Source of the DNA: Pollutimonas sp036675955
GTDB taxonomy: Bacteria; Pseudomonadota; Gammaproteobacteria; Burkholderiales; Burkholderiaceae_B
Reading direction: 5' to 3'
Assembly: GCA_036675955.1 (NCBI GenBank)
Contig: JAKFDW010000111.1
Span: forward strand, 1-18,355
Length of the DNA: 18,355 nucleotides
Below are positions 8,401 to 14,399 of the stretch, piece after piece. Position 1 is the stretch's first letter; the number at the start of each line of letters is the position of its first letter. The position numbers and the translations under genes were made by a program. The notes below the pieces were generated by a model that saw only the letters and a program-made list of their open reading frames with translations, did not search any database and was not told the DNA's origin.

Positions 8401-8666
8401 TGGGCGTCGTTCCGCTGGCCATCGCGACGGGCGCCAGCTCTGCCAGCCAGAACGCCGTAGGCCTGGGCGTGCTGGGCGGCATGCTTGCGGCTACGCCGCT
8501 GGCCATGGTGTTCGTTCCTACATTTTTCGTCGTGGTACTAACATTGTTCAAGACCAAGCCTAAGTTATTGGGCGCTCACGCCAACATGGCGCCATTGACC
8601 AAAGTCCATCATGCAAGCGATACCGATCAAACGGACCACTCTTCGAAGGACGGGGGACAGGCATGA
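5463..8666 (+). CDS. RND multidrug efflux transporter, HAE1 family (AcrB/MexB-like)
   Basis: The 1067-residue inner-membrane proton/drug antiporter is full length (AcrB is 1049). The first helix starts at once after MPQFFIERPIFAWV, typical of the HAE1 family. Proton-relay residues are present: D407 and D408 in AIGILVDDAIVVVENV (same numbering as AcrB), K937 in GLAAKNAIL, and R967 and T974 in the RFRPILMT block, matching AcrB K940, R971 and T978. Large periplasmic porter and docking loops follow TM1 and TM7, and a second six-helix bundle begins near residue 870. The tail after the last helix (about 1030-1067) is hydrophilic. The start at 5463 is 67 bases after the adaptor gene. The stop overlaps the outer-membrane-factor start (ATGA, 8663-8666). 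Family members export antibiotics, dyes, detergents and solvents; substrates of this pump cannot be read from sequence. Confidence 0.96.
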   Translation: MPQFFIERPIFAWVVALAITLAGLLAIPNMPISQYPEVAPPAITIQASYPGASAEDVAQSVSSIIENELNGATGLLYYESVSDSYGTAEITATFAPGTDPDMAQVDVQNRISNVTAQLPGAVTQQGLNVDQSSASFLMVVALSSTDGSLDQVALADYITRNVQNSVSRVPGVGKFQLFAAPRAMRIWVDPDKLTGYKISMAEVNAAVAKQNVLISAGIIGAPPNPEEQRVTAPIVVNGELSTVEDFEKIVLRSNVDGSSVQLSDVARIEVGADNYQFGARLNGKPTAAFAISLATNANALSTAEGVRAQMEELSKFFPGNITYSIPYDTTPYVQLSIEQVVHTLLEAMVLVFIVMFIFLQNVRYTLIPALVVPIAIMGAFAVMLALGFSINVLTMFAMVLAIGILVDDAIVVVENVERIMVEEGLSPKEATKKAMPQISGAVLGMTLVLATVFLPLAFMSGSVGVIYRQFSVAMAVSILFSGFLALTFTPALCATILKPIPKGHHETKKGFFGWFNRSFERVTNRYEGWVGRSLKRGGRMIIVYLILLLALGWMYARLPTSFLPEEDQGYIIVNMELPAGSTGNRTIEIIEKVEQYFTKQPEMQNIVTVQGFSFNGNGLNSAIAFVPLKDFSERKGEEHSAMAVAARATQNLLFGLPDSMVFAIVPPAISSLGNASGFDVRLQDRGGLGHDALMAATQQLLQMAMQSPVLADTRITGLGAGPQMTLTIDRAKAAALGVDFGEVSTLIATSLGSAYVAKFPNMGWMQNVWVQAAPSHRMNADDVMKLNARNSSGEMVPLSSFVKVGWEQGPVQVVRYNSYESIRIGGSAAPGYSTGQAMAEMEQLIGKLPAGLGYEWTGLSYQEKQAGSQSIILMGLAMLVVFLLLAALYESWAIPLSVMMMVPLGMLGAVGLVSALGMSNDVYFQVGMITVIGLAAKNAILIVEFAKDTYAQGGSIIDATVEAARLRFRPILMTSFAFILGVVPLAIATGASSASQNAVGLGVLGGMLAATPLAMVFVPTFFVVVLTLFKTKPKLLGAHANMAPLTKVHHASDTDQTDHSSKDGGQA

Positions 8667-10201
8667 TTTCACGTAATTTTCGACGCTCGGCGCTGCCTCT
8701 GCTGATAACGCTGGCGCTAGCCGGATGCTCACTGGCTCCCAAGTATCAACGTCCGGCCGCGCCCGTGCCGGGACAGTATCCCGACCAGGACGCCGTCCAG
8801 AACAGCGGCAATCGTAGCGCAGCTTCCGTTGCGCCCGATGCGGCGTATGGTTCCGATCTCGGCTGGAGCGAATTCTTCACCGATCCGCAGCTCAAGGCGC
8901 TTATCCGTCTTTCCCTGGCCAATAACCGCGACATGCGGATCGCAGTCCAGCGCGTCCAGGAAGCGCGCGCCCAGTACGGTATCGTGGACAGCGACCGCTT
9001 GCCTACGATAGGTATCGGCGGGAATGCCCAGTTCACGCGTAACCCCGAGAACCTGCGGATGACCGGCGCCGAATCCGACAGCGTCACGCGTTATTACCAG
9101 GCCGGCGTGGGCATGACGTCCTTTGAGCTCGATTTCTTTGGCCGGGTAAAAAACCTTTCCGAAGCGGCCTACCAACAGTATCTGGCAACGGCTCAGGCCA
9201 CGCGCACCGTACATATCAATCTGGTGGCTTTGGTAGCCGAGTCATACTTCCGCTTGCGTACCGCGCAGCAGCTTGACAGCCTGATGCAAAAAACCCTGGA
9301 GTCGCGCCAGAATACTTATTCCCTTGTGAAGGCGCGCTACGACGCCGGCGTCGCTTCGTCGCTGGACCTTAGCCAGGCGCGCGCTCAACTGGATACCGTT
9401 CGAGTCGATCTTGAAGGCATCAAGCGATCGCAGGCGCAGGCTTACAACGCTTTGCAGCTGGTGCTGGGCACCGAAATTCCCGCAGACATGCCGGCACCGA
9501 CCGCCTTTGATCGCGACCAGGTATTGGCCGCGATACCTGTCGGCTTGCCGTCCGACTTGCTCGAGCGGCGCCCCGACATCATGGGCGCGGAAAATACGCT
9601 GCGGGCTGCCAATGCAAATATCGGAGCGGCGCGCGCCGCATTCTTTCCCAACATCTCCATCACGGGTTTGTTGGGCTTTGCCAGCCCCCAGCTGGGCGGC
9701 TTGTTCGGTTCCGGCCAGCGCTACTGGCAATTTGCCCCGCAGCTGCAAATGCCTCTTTTCTCCGGCGGTGTAAGCGGCAACCTCGACCTGGCAGAGGCCC
9801 GCAATAATATTGCCGTCGCGCAGTACGAGAAAACCATACAAACCGCTTTCCGCGAAGTGGCTGATGCCCTGGCCGGCGAGGCGACCTACGACCGCCAGCT
9901 CGATGCCTTGCGTTCACTGGAGGCTGCCGCCTCGGAAACGCTGGAACTGGCCACGCTGCGTTATGAAACCGGCATCGACAGCTTTCTGCAAGTCCAGAAT
10001 GCCGAGGTCGATCTATACACGACACAGCAGACCTTCTATCAGATCGGCATGGAATCGCTCATGAACCGTGTGGAACTCTACAAGGCGCTGGGCGGCGGAT
10101 GGCTTGAGACCTCGGTAGCGGCTGCTCCGGTATCGGGCGAAGTAAGCGGCGCGGCCACCGGCGGGGACAGCGGGTCGATAAAAGGCGATAATGGTTCCTG
10201 A
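8663..10201 (+). CDS. Outer-membrane efflux lipoprotein (NodT/OprM family)
   Basis: The 512-residue outer-membrane channel completes the tripartite pump. A signal peptide ends in LAGC with lipidated Cys at residue 22, followed by SLAPKYQRP, the usual start of NodT-family factors. Two repeated outer-membrane-efflux domains are visible. The first contains DPQLKALIRLSLANNRDMRIA and ARYDAGVASSLDLSQARAQL. The second contains ANANIGAARAAFFPNISITG and LRYETGIDSFLQVQNAEVDL. These repeats form the long periplasmic helices of the trimeric tunnel. PSDLLERRPDI near 293-303 is the linker typical of the family. A Gly/Ser-rich tail of about 25 residues ends the protein. Its start overlaps the transporter stop, and GGGGGA lies just upstream as ribosome-binding site. 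Confidence 0.95.
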   Translation: MISRNFRRSALPLLITLALAGCSLAPKYQRPAAPVPGQYPDQDAVQNSGNRSAASVAPDAAYGSDLGWSEFFTDPQLKALIRLSLANNRDMRIAVQRVQEARAQYGIVDSDRLPTIGIGGNAQFTRNPENLRMTGAESDSVTRYYQAGVGMTSFELDFFGRVKNLSEAAYQQYLATAQATRTVHINLVALVAESYFRLRTAQQLDSLMQKTLESRQNTYSLVKARYDAGVASSLDLSQARAQLDTVRVDLEGIKRSQAQAYNALQLVLGTEIPADMPAPTAFDRDQVLAAIPVGLPSDLLERRPDIMGAENTLRAANANIGAARAAFFPNISITGLLGFASPQLGGLFGSGQRYWQFAPQLQMPLFSGGVSGNLDLAEARNNIAVAQYEKTIQTAFREVADALAGEATYDRQLDALRSLEAAASETLELATLRYETGIDSFLQVQNAEVDLYTTQQTFYQIGMESLMNRVELYKALGGGWLETSVAAAPVSGEVSGAATGGDSGSIKGDNGS

Positions 10202-10232
10202 TGCGTTGACCGGAACCGATAGGTGCATGAAA

Positions 10233-10964
10233 ATGATTGAATTAGGCGTGAATATCGACCATGTAGCCACTTTGCGCCAACAGCGACACACCTCTTATCC
10301 CGATCCCATTGCGGCGGCCTTGCGCGCAGAAGATGCCGGCGCCGATGTCATTACCCTGCACCTGCGCGAAGATCGCCGCCATATACAAGATGCCGATGTG
10401 ATCGCCATACGGCCGTTGCTTCGCACGCGCATGAACCTTGAATGCGCAGTCACCCCCGAAATGCTCGATATCGCCTGCCGTATCAAACCCCAGGATGTCT
10501 GCCTGGTCCCCGAAAAGCGCAGCGAGCTCACCACCGAAGGCGGGCTTGATGTCGTTGGCCAGCTCGATCTTGTCCGGGCCGCGGTGTGGCAGCTGCACGC
10601 GGCAGGTATCCGTGTGTCGCTATTCATCGATCCGGAAGCCTCCCAGATCGAAGCGGCTGTCCAGGCGGGGGCCGGGGTCATCGAATTGCATACCGGAGCC
10701 TATTCCGAAGCAAGCGAACCAGCCGCCGCCGACTTCGAGCTCATACGTCTGCGCGCGGCGGTCGCGCTTGCCGTTGGCAAGGGACTGCGCGTCAACGCAG
10801 GCCACGGCCTGCATTATGAAAACGTTCAGACGATTGCTGCGATGCCTGGCATCGCCGAACTCAATATCGGCCATGCGATCGTCGCTCGCGCCGTATTCGA
10901 TGGCTGGGAAAAGGCCATACGAGATATGAAGGCGCTCATGCATACTGCCCGAGCGCCTTCCTGA
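10233..10964 (+). CDS. pdxJ: Pyridoxine 5'-phosphate synthase PdxJ
   Basis: PdxJ condenses 1-deoxy-D-xylulose 5-phosphate with 3-amino-1-hydroxyacetone 1-phosphate to pyridoxine 5'-phosphate, the last ring-forming step of DXP-dependent vitamin B6 synthesis. The 243-residue product has the same length as E. coli PdxJ and begins MIELGVNIDHVATLRQQR. Expected catalytic residues are present: H43 (TLHLRED), E70 (NLECAVT) and H191 (VNAGHGLHYENV), plus the phosphate-binding blocks GVIELHTGAY and AELNIGHAIVA. I chose the ATG at 10233 because AGGTG (10221-10225) is 7 bases upstream; an ATG at 10227 is too close to it, and one at 10191 lies inside the previous gene. The gene starts 31 bases after the efflux channel gene and ends 12 bases before a nitroreductase. 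The recO and acpS genes often found beside pdxJ are not here. Confidence 0.97.
   Translation: MIELGVNIDHVATLRQQRHTSYPDPIAAALRAEDAGADVITLHLREDRRHIQDADVIAIRPLLRTRMNLECAVTPEMLDIACRIKPQDVCLVPEKRSELTTEGGLDVVGQLDLVRAAVWQLHAAGIRVSLFIDPEASQIEAAVQAGAGVIELHTGAYSEASEPAAADFELIRLRAAVALAVGKGLRVNAGHGLHYENVQTIAAMPGIAELNIGHAIVARAVFDGWEKAIRDMKALMHTARAPS
10929..10959 (+). other. Stem-loop at the 3' end of pdxJ
   Basis: AAGGCGCTC (10929-10937) and GAGCGCCTT (10951-10959) form a perfect 9-base-pair stem with a 13-base loop, ending 2 bases before the pdxJ stop codon (10962-10964). No T tract follows, so it is not a standard terminator. It could pause ribosomes or protect mRNA, or be a by-product of codon choice. 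Confidence 0.35.
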
Positions 10965-10976
10965 AAAGGATTGAAG

Positions 10977-11552
10977 ATGTCAGTTGTTCCGCTTGAGTAT
11001 TTATTGTCCCGGCGTTCCACCAAATTTGTTCAGTCGCCTGGACCGGACGAGTCGCAACTCGCTCAAATCCTGCAGTCGGCGATGTCGGCTCCGGATCATG
11101 GCAGGCTCCAGCCCTGGCGGTTTGCGCTGATTCGTGGCGAAAGCATTGCCCGGCTTGCGGATATGGCCATGTCGGCGATCAAGGCGGAAGGCCTACCGCT
11201 CACACCGGAGAAAGAAGCCAATACCCGGCGCTGGCTCGAAGAGGTGCCGCTGCTTATCGCCATAGCATGCAGAATCGACCACAGCAATACCAAGATCCCG
11301 GAGCATGAGCGCATGCTGGCTGTCGGTTCAGCCGTTATGAATATGCTTAACGCGGCCCATATGCTGGGTTATGGCGCATTCTGGAGCACCGGCCTTGGTA
11401 CCTATGTCGACGAGGTTGGCGAGAGCCTGGGCTTTGACGCGCTGGACTACCGGTTCATGGGGTATCTCGCCATCGGTACGCCCGTGCGCGATCCCGGTCC
11501 CGCACAGCGGCCTGATTTCAAGCAGTTCGTCACGGAATGGACGGGCACCTGA
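10977..11552 (+). CDS. Nitroreductase family protein, YdjA-like FMN oxidoreductase
   Basis: The 191-residue product is a short member of the FMN-dependent nitroreductase family, which reduces nitro compounds, quinones or related acceptors with NAD(P)H. FMN-contact features are visible: RRSTKF at 12-17, SAPDHGRLQPWRF at 37-49, and the C-terminal YLAIGTPVRDPGPAQRPD segment. The size and the APDH...QPW signature point to the minimal E. coli YdjA type rather than NfsA or NfsB. The ATG at 10977 has AAGGA 6 bases upstream; a TTG at 10971 is possible but less well placed. It is 12 bases after pdxJ and 21 bases before a flavoprotein dehydrogenase, so co-transcription is likely. The substrate cannot be deduced. 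Confidence 0.9.
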   Translation: MSVVPLEYLLSRRSTKFVQSPGPDESQLAQILQSAMSAPDHGRLQPWRFALIRGESIARLADMAMSAIKAEGLPLTPEKEANTRRWLEEVPLLIAIACRIDHSNTKIPEHERMLAVGSAVMNMLNAAHMLGYGAFWSTGLGTYVDEVGESLGFDALDYRFMGYLAIGTPVRDPGPAQRPDFKQFVTEWTGT

Positions 11553-11573
11553 TCCCGTCCCGGAGGTAAAAGC

Positions 11574-13013
11574 ATGAAGCAGCTGAAGACGGATGTAGCA
11601 ATTATCGGCGCCGGTACGGCTGGCATGCTGGCCTATCGCACTGTCAAAGCGGCAGGCGCAAGCGCCATTCTGATCGAGGGCGGCTCCTATGGAACCACGT
11701 GCGCGCGCGTCGGCTGCATGCCCTCGAAGCTGCTGATCGCTGCTGGCGAGGCTGCGCACGCGGCTGCCCGGGCTGGCGACTTTGGCGTTCACATTGACGG
11801 CGCCATCCGCGTGGACGGAGTCCAGGTCATGGATCGGGTCAAGCGCGAGCGCGACCGTTTCGTGGGCTTTGTGCTGGACAGCGTCGACAGCATGCCGGAT
11901 TGCGACAAGATCCAGGGTCATGCGCGGTTTGTTTCCGACACGCTATTGCGGGTGGACGACCATACCGAGATCCAGGCAGCCCGCGTCATTATTGCGACGG
12001 GCTCGGCGCCCGTGGTGCCCGAGCCTTATCGCGTGCTGGGCGACCGGGTGATCGTCAATGACGACGTATTCGCTTGGAACGACTTGCCGCGGCGGGTCAT
12101 GGTGGCAGGCGCCGGTGTCATAGGAATGGAACTGGGCCAGGCGCTCGCGCGCCTGGGGGTCGAGGTCAGGCTGATCAACCGCAGCAATAGCCTGGGCGGT
12201 TTGTCCGATCCGGCCGTACGCGCCAGTGCCTTGGCCGCCTTCCAGTCGGAATTGGACTTGCAATTAAATTCGCGCATACTGGACGTCCGGCGCATTGGCG
12301 ACGAAGTTGAAATACGCTACCAAGCCGACGGTGAAGAAGCCGTGACCGAACGTTTCGACTATCTGCTGGTGGCGACGGGACGTCGCCCCAACGTTGACGC
12401 CCTGGATCTGTGCAATACCTCGGCGGTTCTCGATGACAAGGGCATGCCTCAGTACGATCCGCATACCTTGCAGCTGGGATCAACGCCTATTTTCATCGCT
12501 GGCGACGCAAACGGTGTCCTGCCTTTGCTGCACGAAGCCAGCGACGACGGCCGCATCGCGGGCCAGAATGCCGCCGCGTATCCCGATGTCGGTCCGGGTA
12601 AGCGGCGCGCGCCTATCGCCGTCGTTTTTTCGGACCCCCAGTTGGCAGCTGTGGGAACACGGTTCAAGGACCTGCCTCAACAAGGCGTGGTGTTCGGGGA
12701 AGTCGATTTCGCCGACCAGGGCAGGTCGCGCGTAATGCTGAAAAATTATGGCAAGCTGCGGGTCTACGCCAGCCAGAGCGACGGCCGTTTTCTTGGCGCT
12801 GAAATGGCGGGCCCGGCCGCCGAGCATATTGCCCATCTACTGGCATGGGCCGTGCAACAGGAAATGACGATCAACGCCATGCTCGATATGCCGTTCTATC
12901 ATCCCGTTATCGAAGAGGGGCTGCGCACGGCGTTGCGCCACGCGGCTCATGAGCTGCTGACGGCTAAGCTCGAGCATGTGCAGGTCGAAGAAGAGTGCGT
13001 GAATAACGCTTGA
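11574..13013 (+). CDS. Stand-alone dihydrolipoamide dehydrogenase-like flavoprotein
   Basis: The 479-residue class I pyridine-nucleotide disulfide oxidoreductase begins with an FAD-binding GAGTAG motif at 12-17. The redox disulfide is C43-ARVG-C48 followed by MPSK; most E3 enzymes have CLNVGCIPSK. The second dinucleotide fold has GAGVIG at 179-184, and an FAD block (IFIAGDAN) lies at 306-313. The C-terminal dimerisation domain contains H443-P444-x3-E448, the catalytic His-Glu pair. All residues for disulfide chemistry are present. No lipoyl domain is fused, and no E1/E2 genes of a 2-oxoacid dehydrogenase lie nearby, so it is not obviously an E3 of a complex. It resembles what I recall of the third Lpd paralogue of Pseudomonas. 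At the end of the second NAD-fold strand it has N202-R203 where NAD-dependent E3s have Glu, suggesting NADP(H). GGAGG (11562-11566) is 7 bases before the ATG. Confidence 0.9.
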   Translation: MKQLKTDVAIIGAGTAGMLAYRTVKAAGASAILIEGGSYGTTCARVGCMPSKLLIAAGEAAHAAARAGDFGVHIDGAIRVDGVQVMDRVKRERDRFVGFVLDSVDSMPDCDKIQGHARFVSDTLLRVDDHTEIQAARVIIATGSAPVVPEPYRVLGDRVIVNDDVFAWNDLPRRVMVAGAGVIGMELGQALARLGVEVRLINRSNSLGGLSDPAVRASALAAFQSELDLQLNSRILDVRRIGDEVEIRYQADGEEAVTERFDYLLVATGRRPNVDALDLCNTSAVLDDKGMPQYDPHTLQLGSTPIFIAGDANGVLPLLHEASDDGRIAGQNAAAYPDVGPGKRRAPIAVVFSDPQLAAVGTRFKDLPQQGVVFGEVDFADQGRSRVMLKNYGKLRVYASQSDGRFLGAEMAGPAAEHIAHLLAWAVQQEMTINAMLDMPFYHPVIEEGLRTALRHAAHELLTAKLEHVQVEEECVNNA

Positions 13014-13039
13014 GAGTGGGTCCGTGTGACGCCCAGGTT

Positions 13040-13057
13040 AGGAGCGCCCACGCTCCT
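13040..13057 (+). terminator. Hairpin downstream of the flavoprotein gene, possible terminator
   Basis: AGGAGCG-CCCA-CGCTCCT is a perfect 7-base-pair stem with a 4-base loop, starting 26 bases after the stop at 13013. It is strong and GC-rich but is followed by GGCTCTAGGG rather than a T tract, so intrinsic termination is unproven. Confidence 0.35.
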
Positions 13058-13167
13058 GGCTCTAGGGTAGTAAGGACTTCGCGTCCAAACTTGGAGTATT
13101 TTCGGTCGAATTGCTTACAAGGCTTGCTGCAGCGTGCAGGCGTTGGGGACGGCTTTTGGTTCTTAAG

Positions 13168-13392
13168 AAAGGCGGGTGTGTCGGGGGCTGTTCCGGCTTC
13201 ACGCGCTACGCCCATGGCGTTGCCATGGGTGCCCGTCACGCGCAGCCTGATCGAGGCGGCCGCGGAACTCGCCCGGTCGGGCCAGTGGCCCGACACCCCC
13301 GGGCTCACACAGCCGCAGCCTTGCCTCCTCGATCGGACTGCGCGTAACGGCGTGCGCGAGGCGCCTGCACAGCCCCCGACACACCCGCCTTT
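13168..13392. repeat. Long nested inverted repeat A (about 225 bp)
   Basis: Outer arms 13168-13191 and 13369-13392 are perfect 24-base inverted copies containing GGCGGGTGTGTCGGGGGCTG. A second pair inside (13238-13260 and 13323-13345) matches at 20 of 23 positions around GATCGAGG. At the centre GTCGGGCCA (13276-13284) and TGGCCCGAC (13286-13294) are separated by one base. The left half also holds its own small palindrome, CCCATGGC-GTT-GCCATGGG (13211-13229). The whole segment can therefore fold as one long cruciform or RNA hairpin. No transposase gene is inside; a non-autonomous mobile element or structured intergenic repeat is the most likely explanation. Confidence 0.8.
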
Positions 13393-13484
13393 TTGCATGA
13401 GCGTAGCTTGGACCAGTCCACTAGCCACCGTACAAATCAAGCCAGCAACCCAGGCTGTAAGGCCGGTAAGTTTCCACTTGCGCA

Positions 13485-13684
13485 GTTGTCTGGGGTGGGT
13501 AGGGGCAGTCCGGCGTGTAGGCGTGCGCCGCGTGCTGCCGAAGGGAAGGCGGGGGATGTCGTCGGGCCATGTTTGAGCGCAGTCGCGCCAGCGGCGTAGC
13601 GAGTTTGGCCCGACGCCCGGCTGGACGAGGCAGGCGCGGAAACAAGCACGCCGTGCCGGACTGCCCCTACCCACCCCGGACAAC
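13485..13684. repeat. Long nested inverted repeat B (about 200 bp)
   Basis: Outer arms 13485-13514 and 13655-13684 match at 29 of 30 positions (mismatch opposite 13491), with the core GGGGTGGGTAGGGGCAGTCC on the left arm. GGCGTGC (13520-13526) pairs with GCACGCC (13646-13652) further in. The inner pair GTCGGGCCA (13561-13569) and TGGCCCGAC (13606-13614) closes a 36-base loop containing TTTGAGCGCAG and GGCGTAGCGAG. The same 9-base inner pair sits at the centre of repeat A, so the two elements seem related in design though their outer arms differ. The right end runs into the first of the tandem 19-base repeats. Confidence 0.8.
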
Positions 13685-13734
13685 GTCATAAGAACTGGAT
13701 AACGTCATCAAAGCAGGATAGCGTCACTAAAGTA
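13678..13734. repeat. Three tandem 19-bp direct repeats, possible transposon end
   Basis: Three uninterrupted 19-base units lie at 13678-13696, 13697-13715 and 13716-13734. The middle copy is GGATAACGTCATCAAAGCA; the first and third differ from it at about five or six positions each, and GGAYARCGTCA is shared. Head-to-tail sites of about 20 bases just inside a terminus are typical transposase-binding arrays, for example at IS21-family ends. Read on the minus strand from about 13748, the sequence starts TGTGTGCGACACTTTA, with a 5' TG as in that family. No istA/istB-like genes are present, so this would be a solitary remnant. The repeat is directly seen; the IS21 link is inference. Confidence 0.7.
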
Positions 13735-13751
13735 AAGTGTCGCACACACTT
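13735..13751 (-). terminator. Short palindrome downstream of the Sco gene, weak terminator candidate
   Basis: AAGTGT-CGCAC-ACACTT is a 6-base-pair stem with a 5-base loop, 14 bases beyond the Sco stop on the minus strand. The following minus-strand sequence (TACTTTAG) is only weakly T-rich. It may instead belong to the presumed transposon terminus, which it overlaps. Confidence 0.25.
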
Positions 13752-13765
13752 GAACCGAAAATGCT

Positions 13766-14359
13766 CTAGCCTTCGGGCAGTAGGGACTTTACGCTGGCTG
13801 TAAGCGCCTCGACTGACTCGGTGTCGGCAGCCAGCATTCGTGCGCGACCTTGGGTATCGAACATGTATACGCCACGGCTGTGCGCCACTTCGTAGTCGTC
13901 CTTGTCGCTGCCCGATGGCTTTTCGATCTGGTAAGCCACACGGTAGCGGCGGGCCACGTCCGCGATCTGTTTCTCAGTGCCGGTGAGGCCTATTGCATTC
14001 TCATCGAAGGCATCGACATAGGCCTGGAGGATTTCCGGGGTATCGCGGTGGGGATCCACGCTGATGAACAAGATCCGCACCTTGCTGGCGTCGTCGCCCA
14101 GATTCGACATGACTTGCGAGAGCTGGGCCATCGTCGTGGGGCAGACGTCCGGGCAACTGGCATAGCCGAAAAACAGCATGACCGTCTTGCCCTTGAATGT
14201 GTCCTGCGTAACCGTCTTTCCGCCTGCGGCTTCCAGGGTAAAGCGCAGGTCGGGCAGGAATCCGCGCACGTTATGCACTGGATCATTGGCGGCCAGCGCC
14301 GGAAACGCCATGGCGCAGGCAAAGAGCGTTGCTGCGATGTAGCGAAATAAAGAATGCAT
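13766..14359 (-). CDS. Sco1/SenC/PrrC family copper chaperone
   Basis: The 197-residue product is a thioredoxin-fold Sco protein, which binds copper and helps assemble the CuA site of cytochrome c oxidase or acts as a thiol reductase in the periplasm. The signal peptide ends near FPALA (residue 23), with no lipobox. The metal-binding cysteines are C69 and C73 (SCPDVCP), and the conserved histidine is H160 (YEVAHSRGVYMFD). DPHRDTPEIL near 102-111 is the usual Sco block. AGAGG lies 8 bases before the ATG. It starts 40 bases after the prlC stop on the same strand and is probably the last gene of that operon. No cytochrome oxidase genes are in the window. Downstream lies the repeat-rich gap. Confidence 0.93.
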   Translation of the reverse strand: MHSLFRYIAATLFACAMAFPALAANDPVHNVRGFLPDLRFTLEAAGGKTVTQDTFKGKTVMLFFGYASCPDVCPTTMAQLSQVMSNLGDDASKVRILFISVDPHRDTPEILQAYVDAFDENAIGLTGTEKQIADVARRYRVAYQIEKPSGSDKDDYEVAHSRGVYMFDTQGRARMLAADTESVEALTASVKSLLPEG

Positions 14360-14399
14360 TGCTGTAGCCTCTGGGTTTGCGTGCGTCGCCGCCGACGCC

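Larger units (their letters stand above)
13014..13765. other. Repeat-rich non-coding gap between convergent genes
   Basis: This 752-base stretch lies between the ends of two convergent genes. Open frames cross it on both strands, but they run through the inverted repeats, lack ribosome-binding sites, and show Arg/Pro/Gly-rich compositions typical of chance frames in GC-rich DNA. From left to right it holds a small hairpin (13040-13057), an unremarkable stretch to about 13167, two long nested inverted repeats (13168-13392 and 13485-13684), three tandem 19-base repeats (13678-13734) and a short palindrome (13735-13751). Confidence 0.8.

Noticed and set aside
10929..10959. Intrinsic terminator after pdxJ
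   Set aside because: A good stem but no T tract, and the next gene starts 18 bases later with its own ribosome-binding site; kept only as a stem-loop.
13168..13392. CRISPR array or tRNA-like structure in the repeat region
   Set aside because: The repeats are inverted and nested rather than regularly spaced direct copies, and no cloverleaf or CCA end could be made out.
13010..13576. 188-codon open frame on the plus strand after the flavoprotein gene
   Set aside because: It reads through repeat A and into B, has no ribosome-binding site and no recognisable motif.
12964..13689. 241-codon open frame on the minus strand across the repeats
   Set aside because: It overlaps the end of the flavoprotein gene, runs through both inverted repeats, has no convincing start or domain, and a composition expected from chance frames in GC-rich palindromes.
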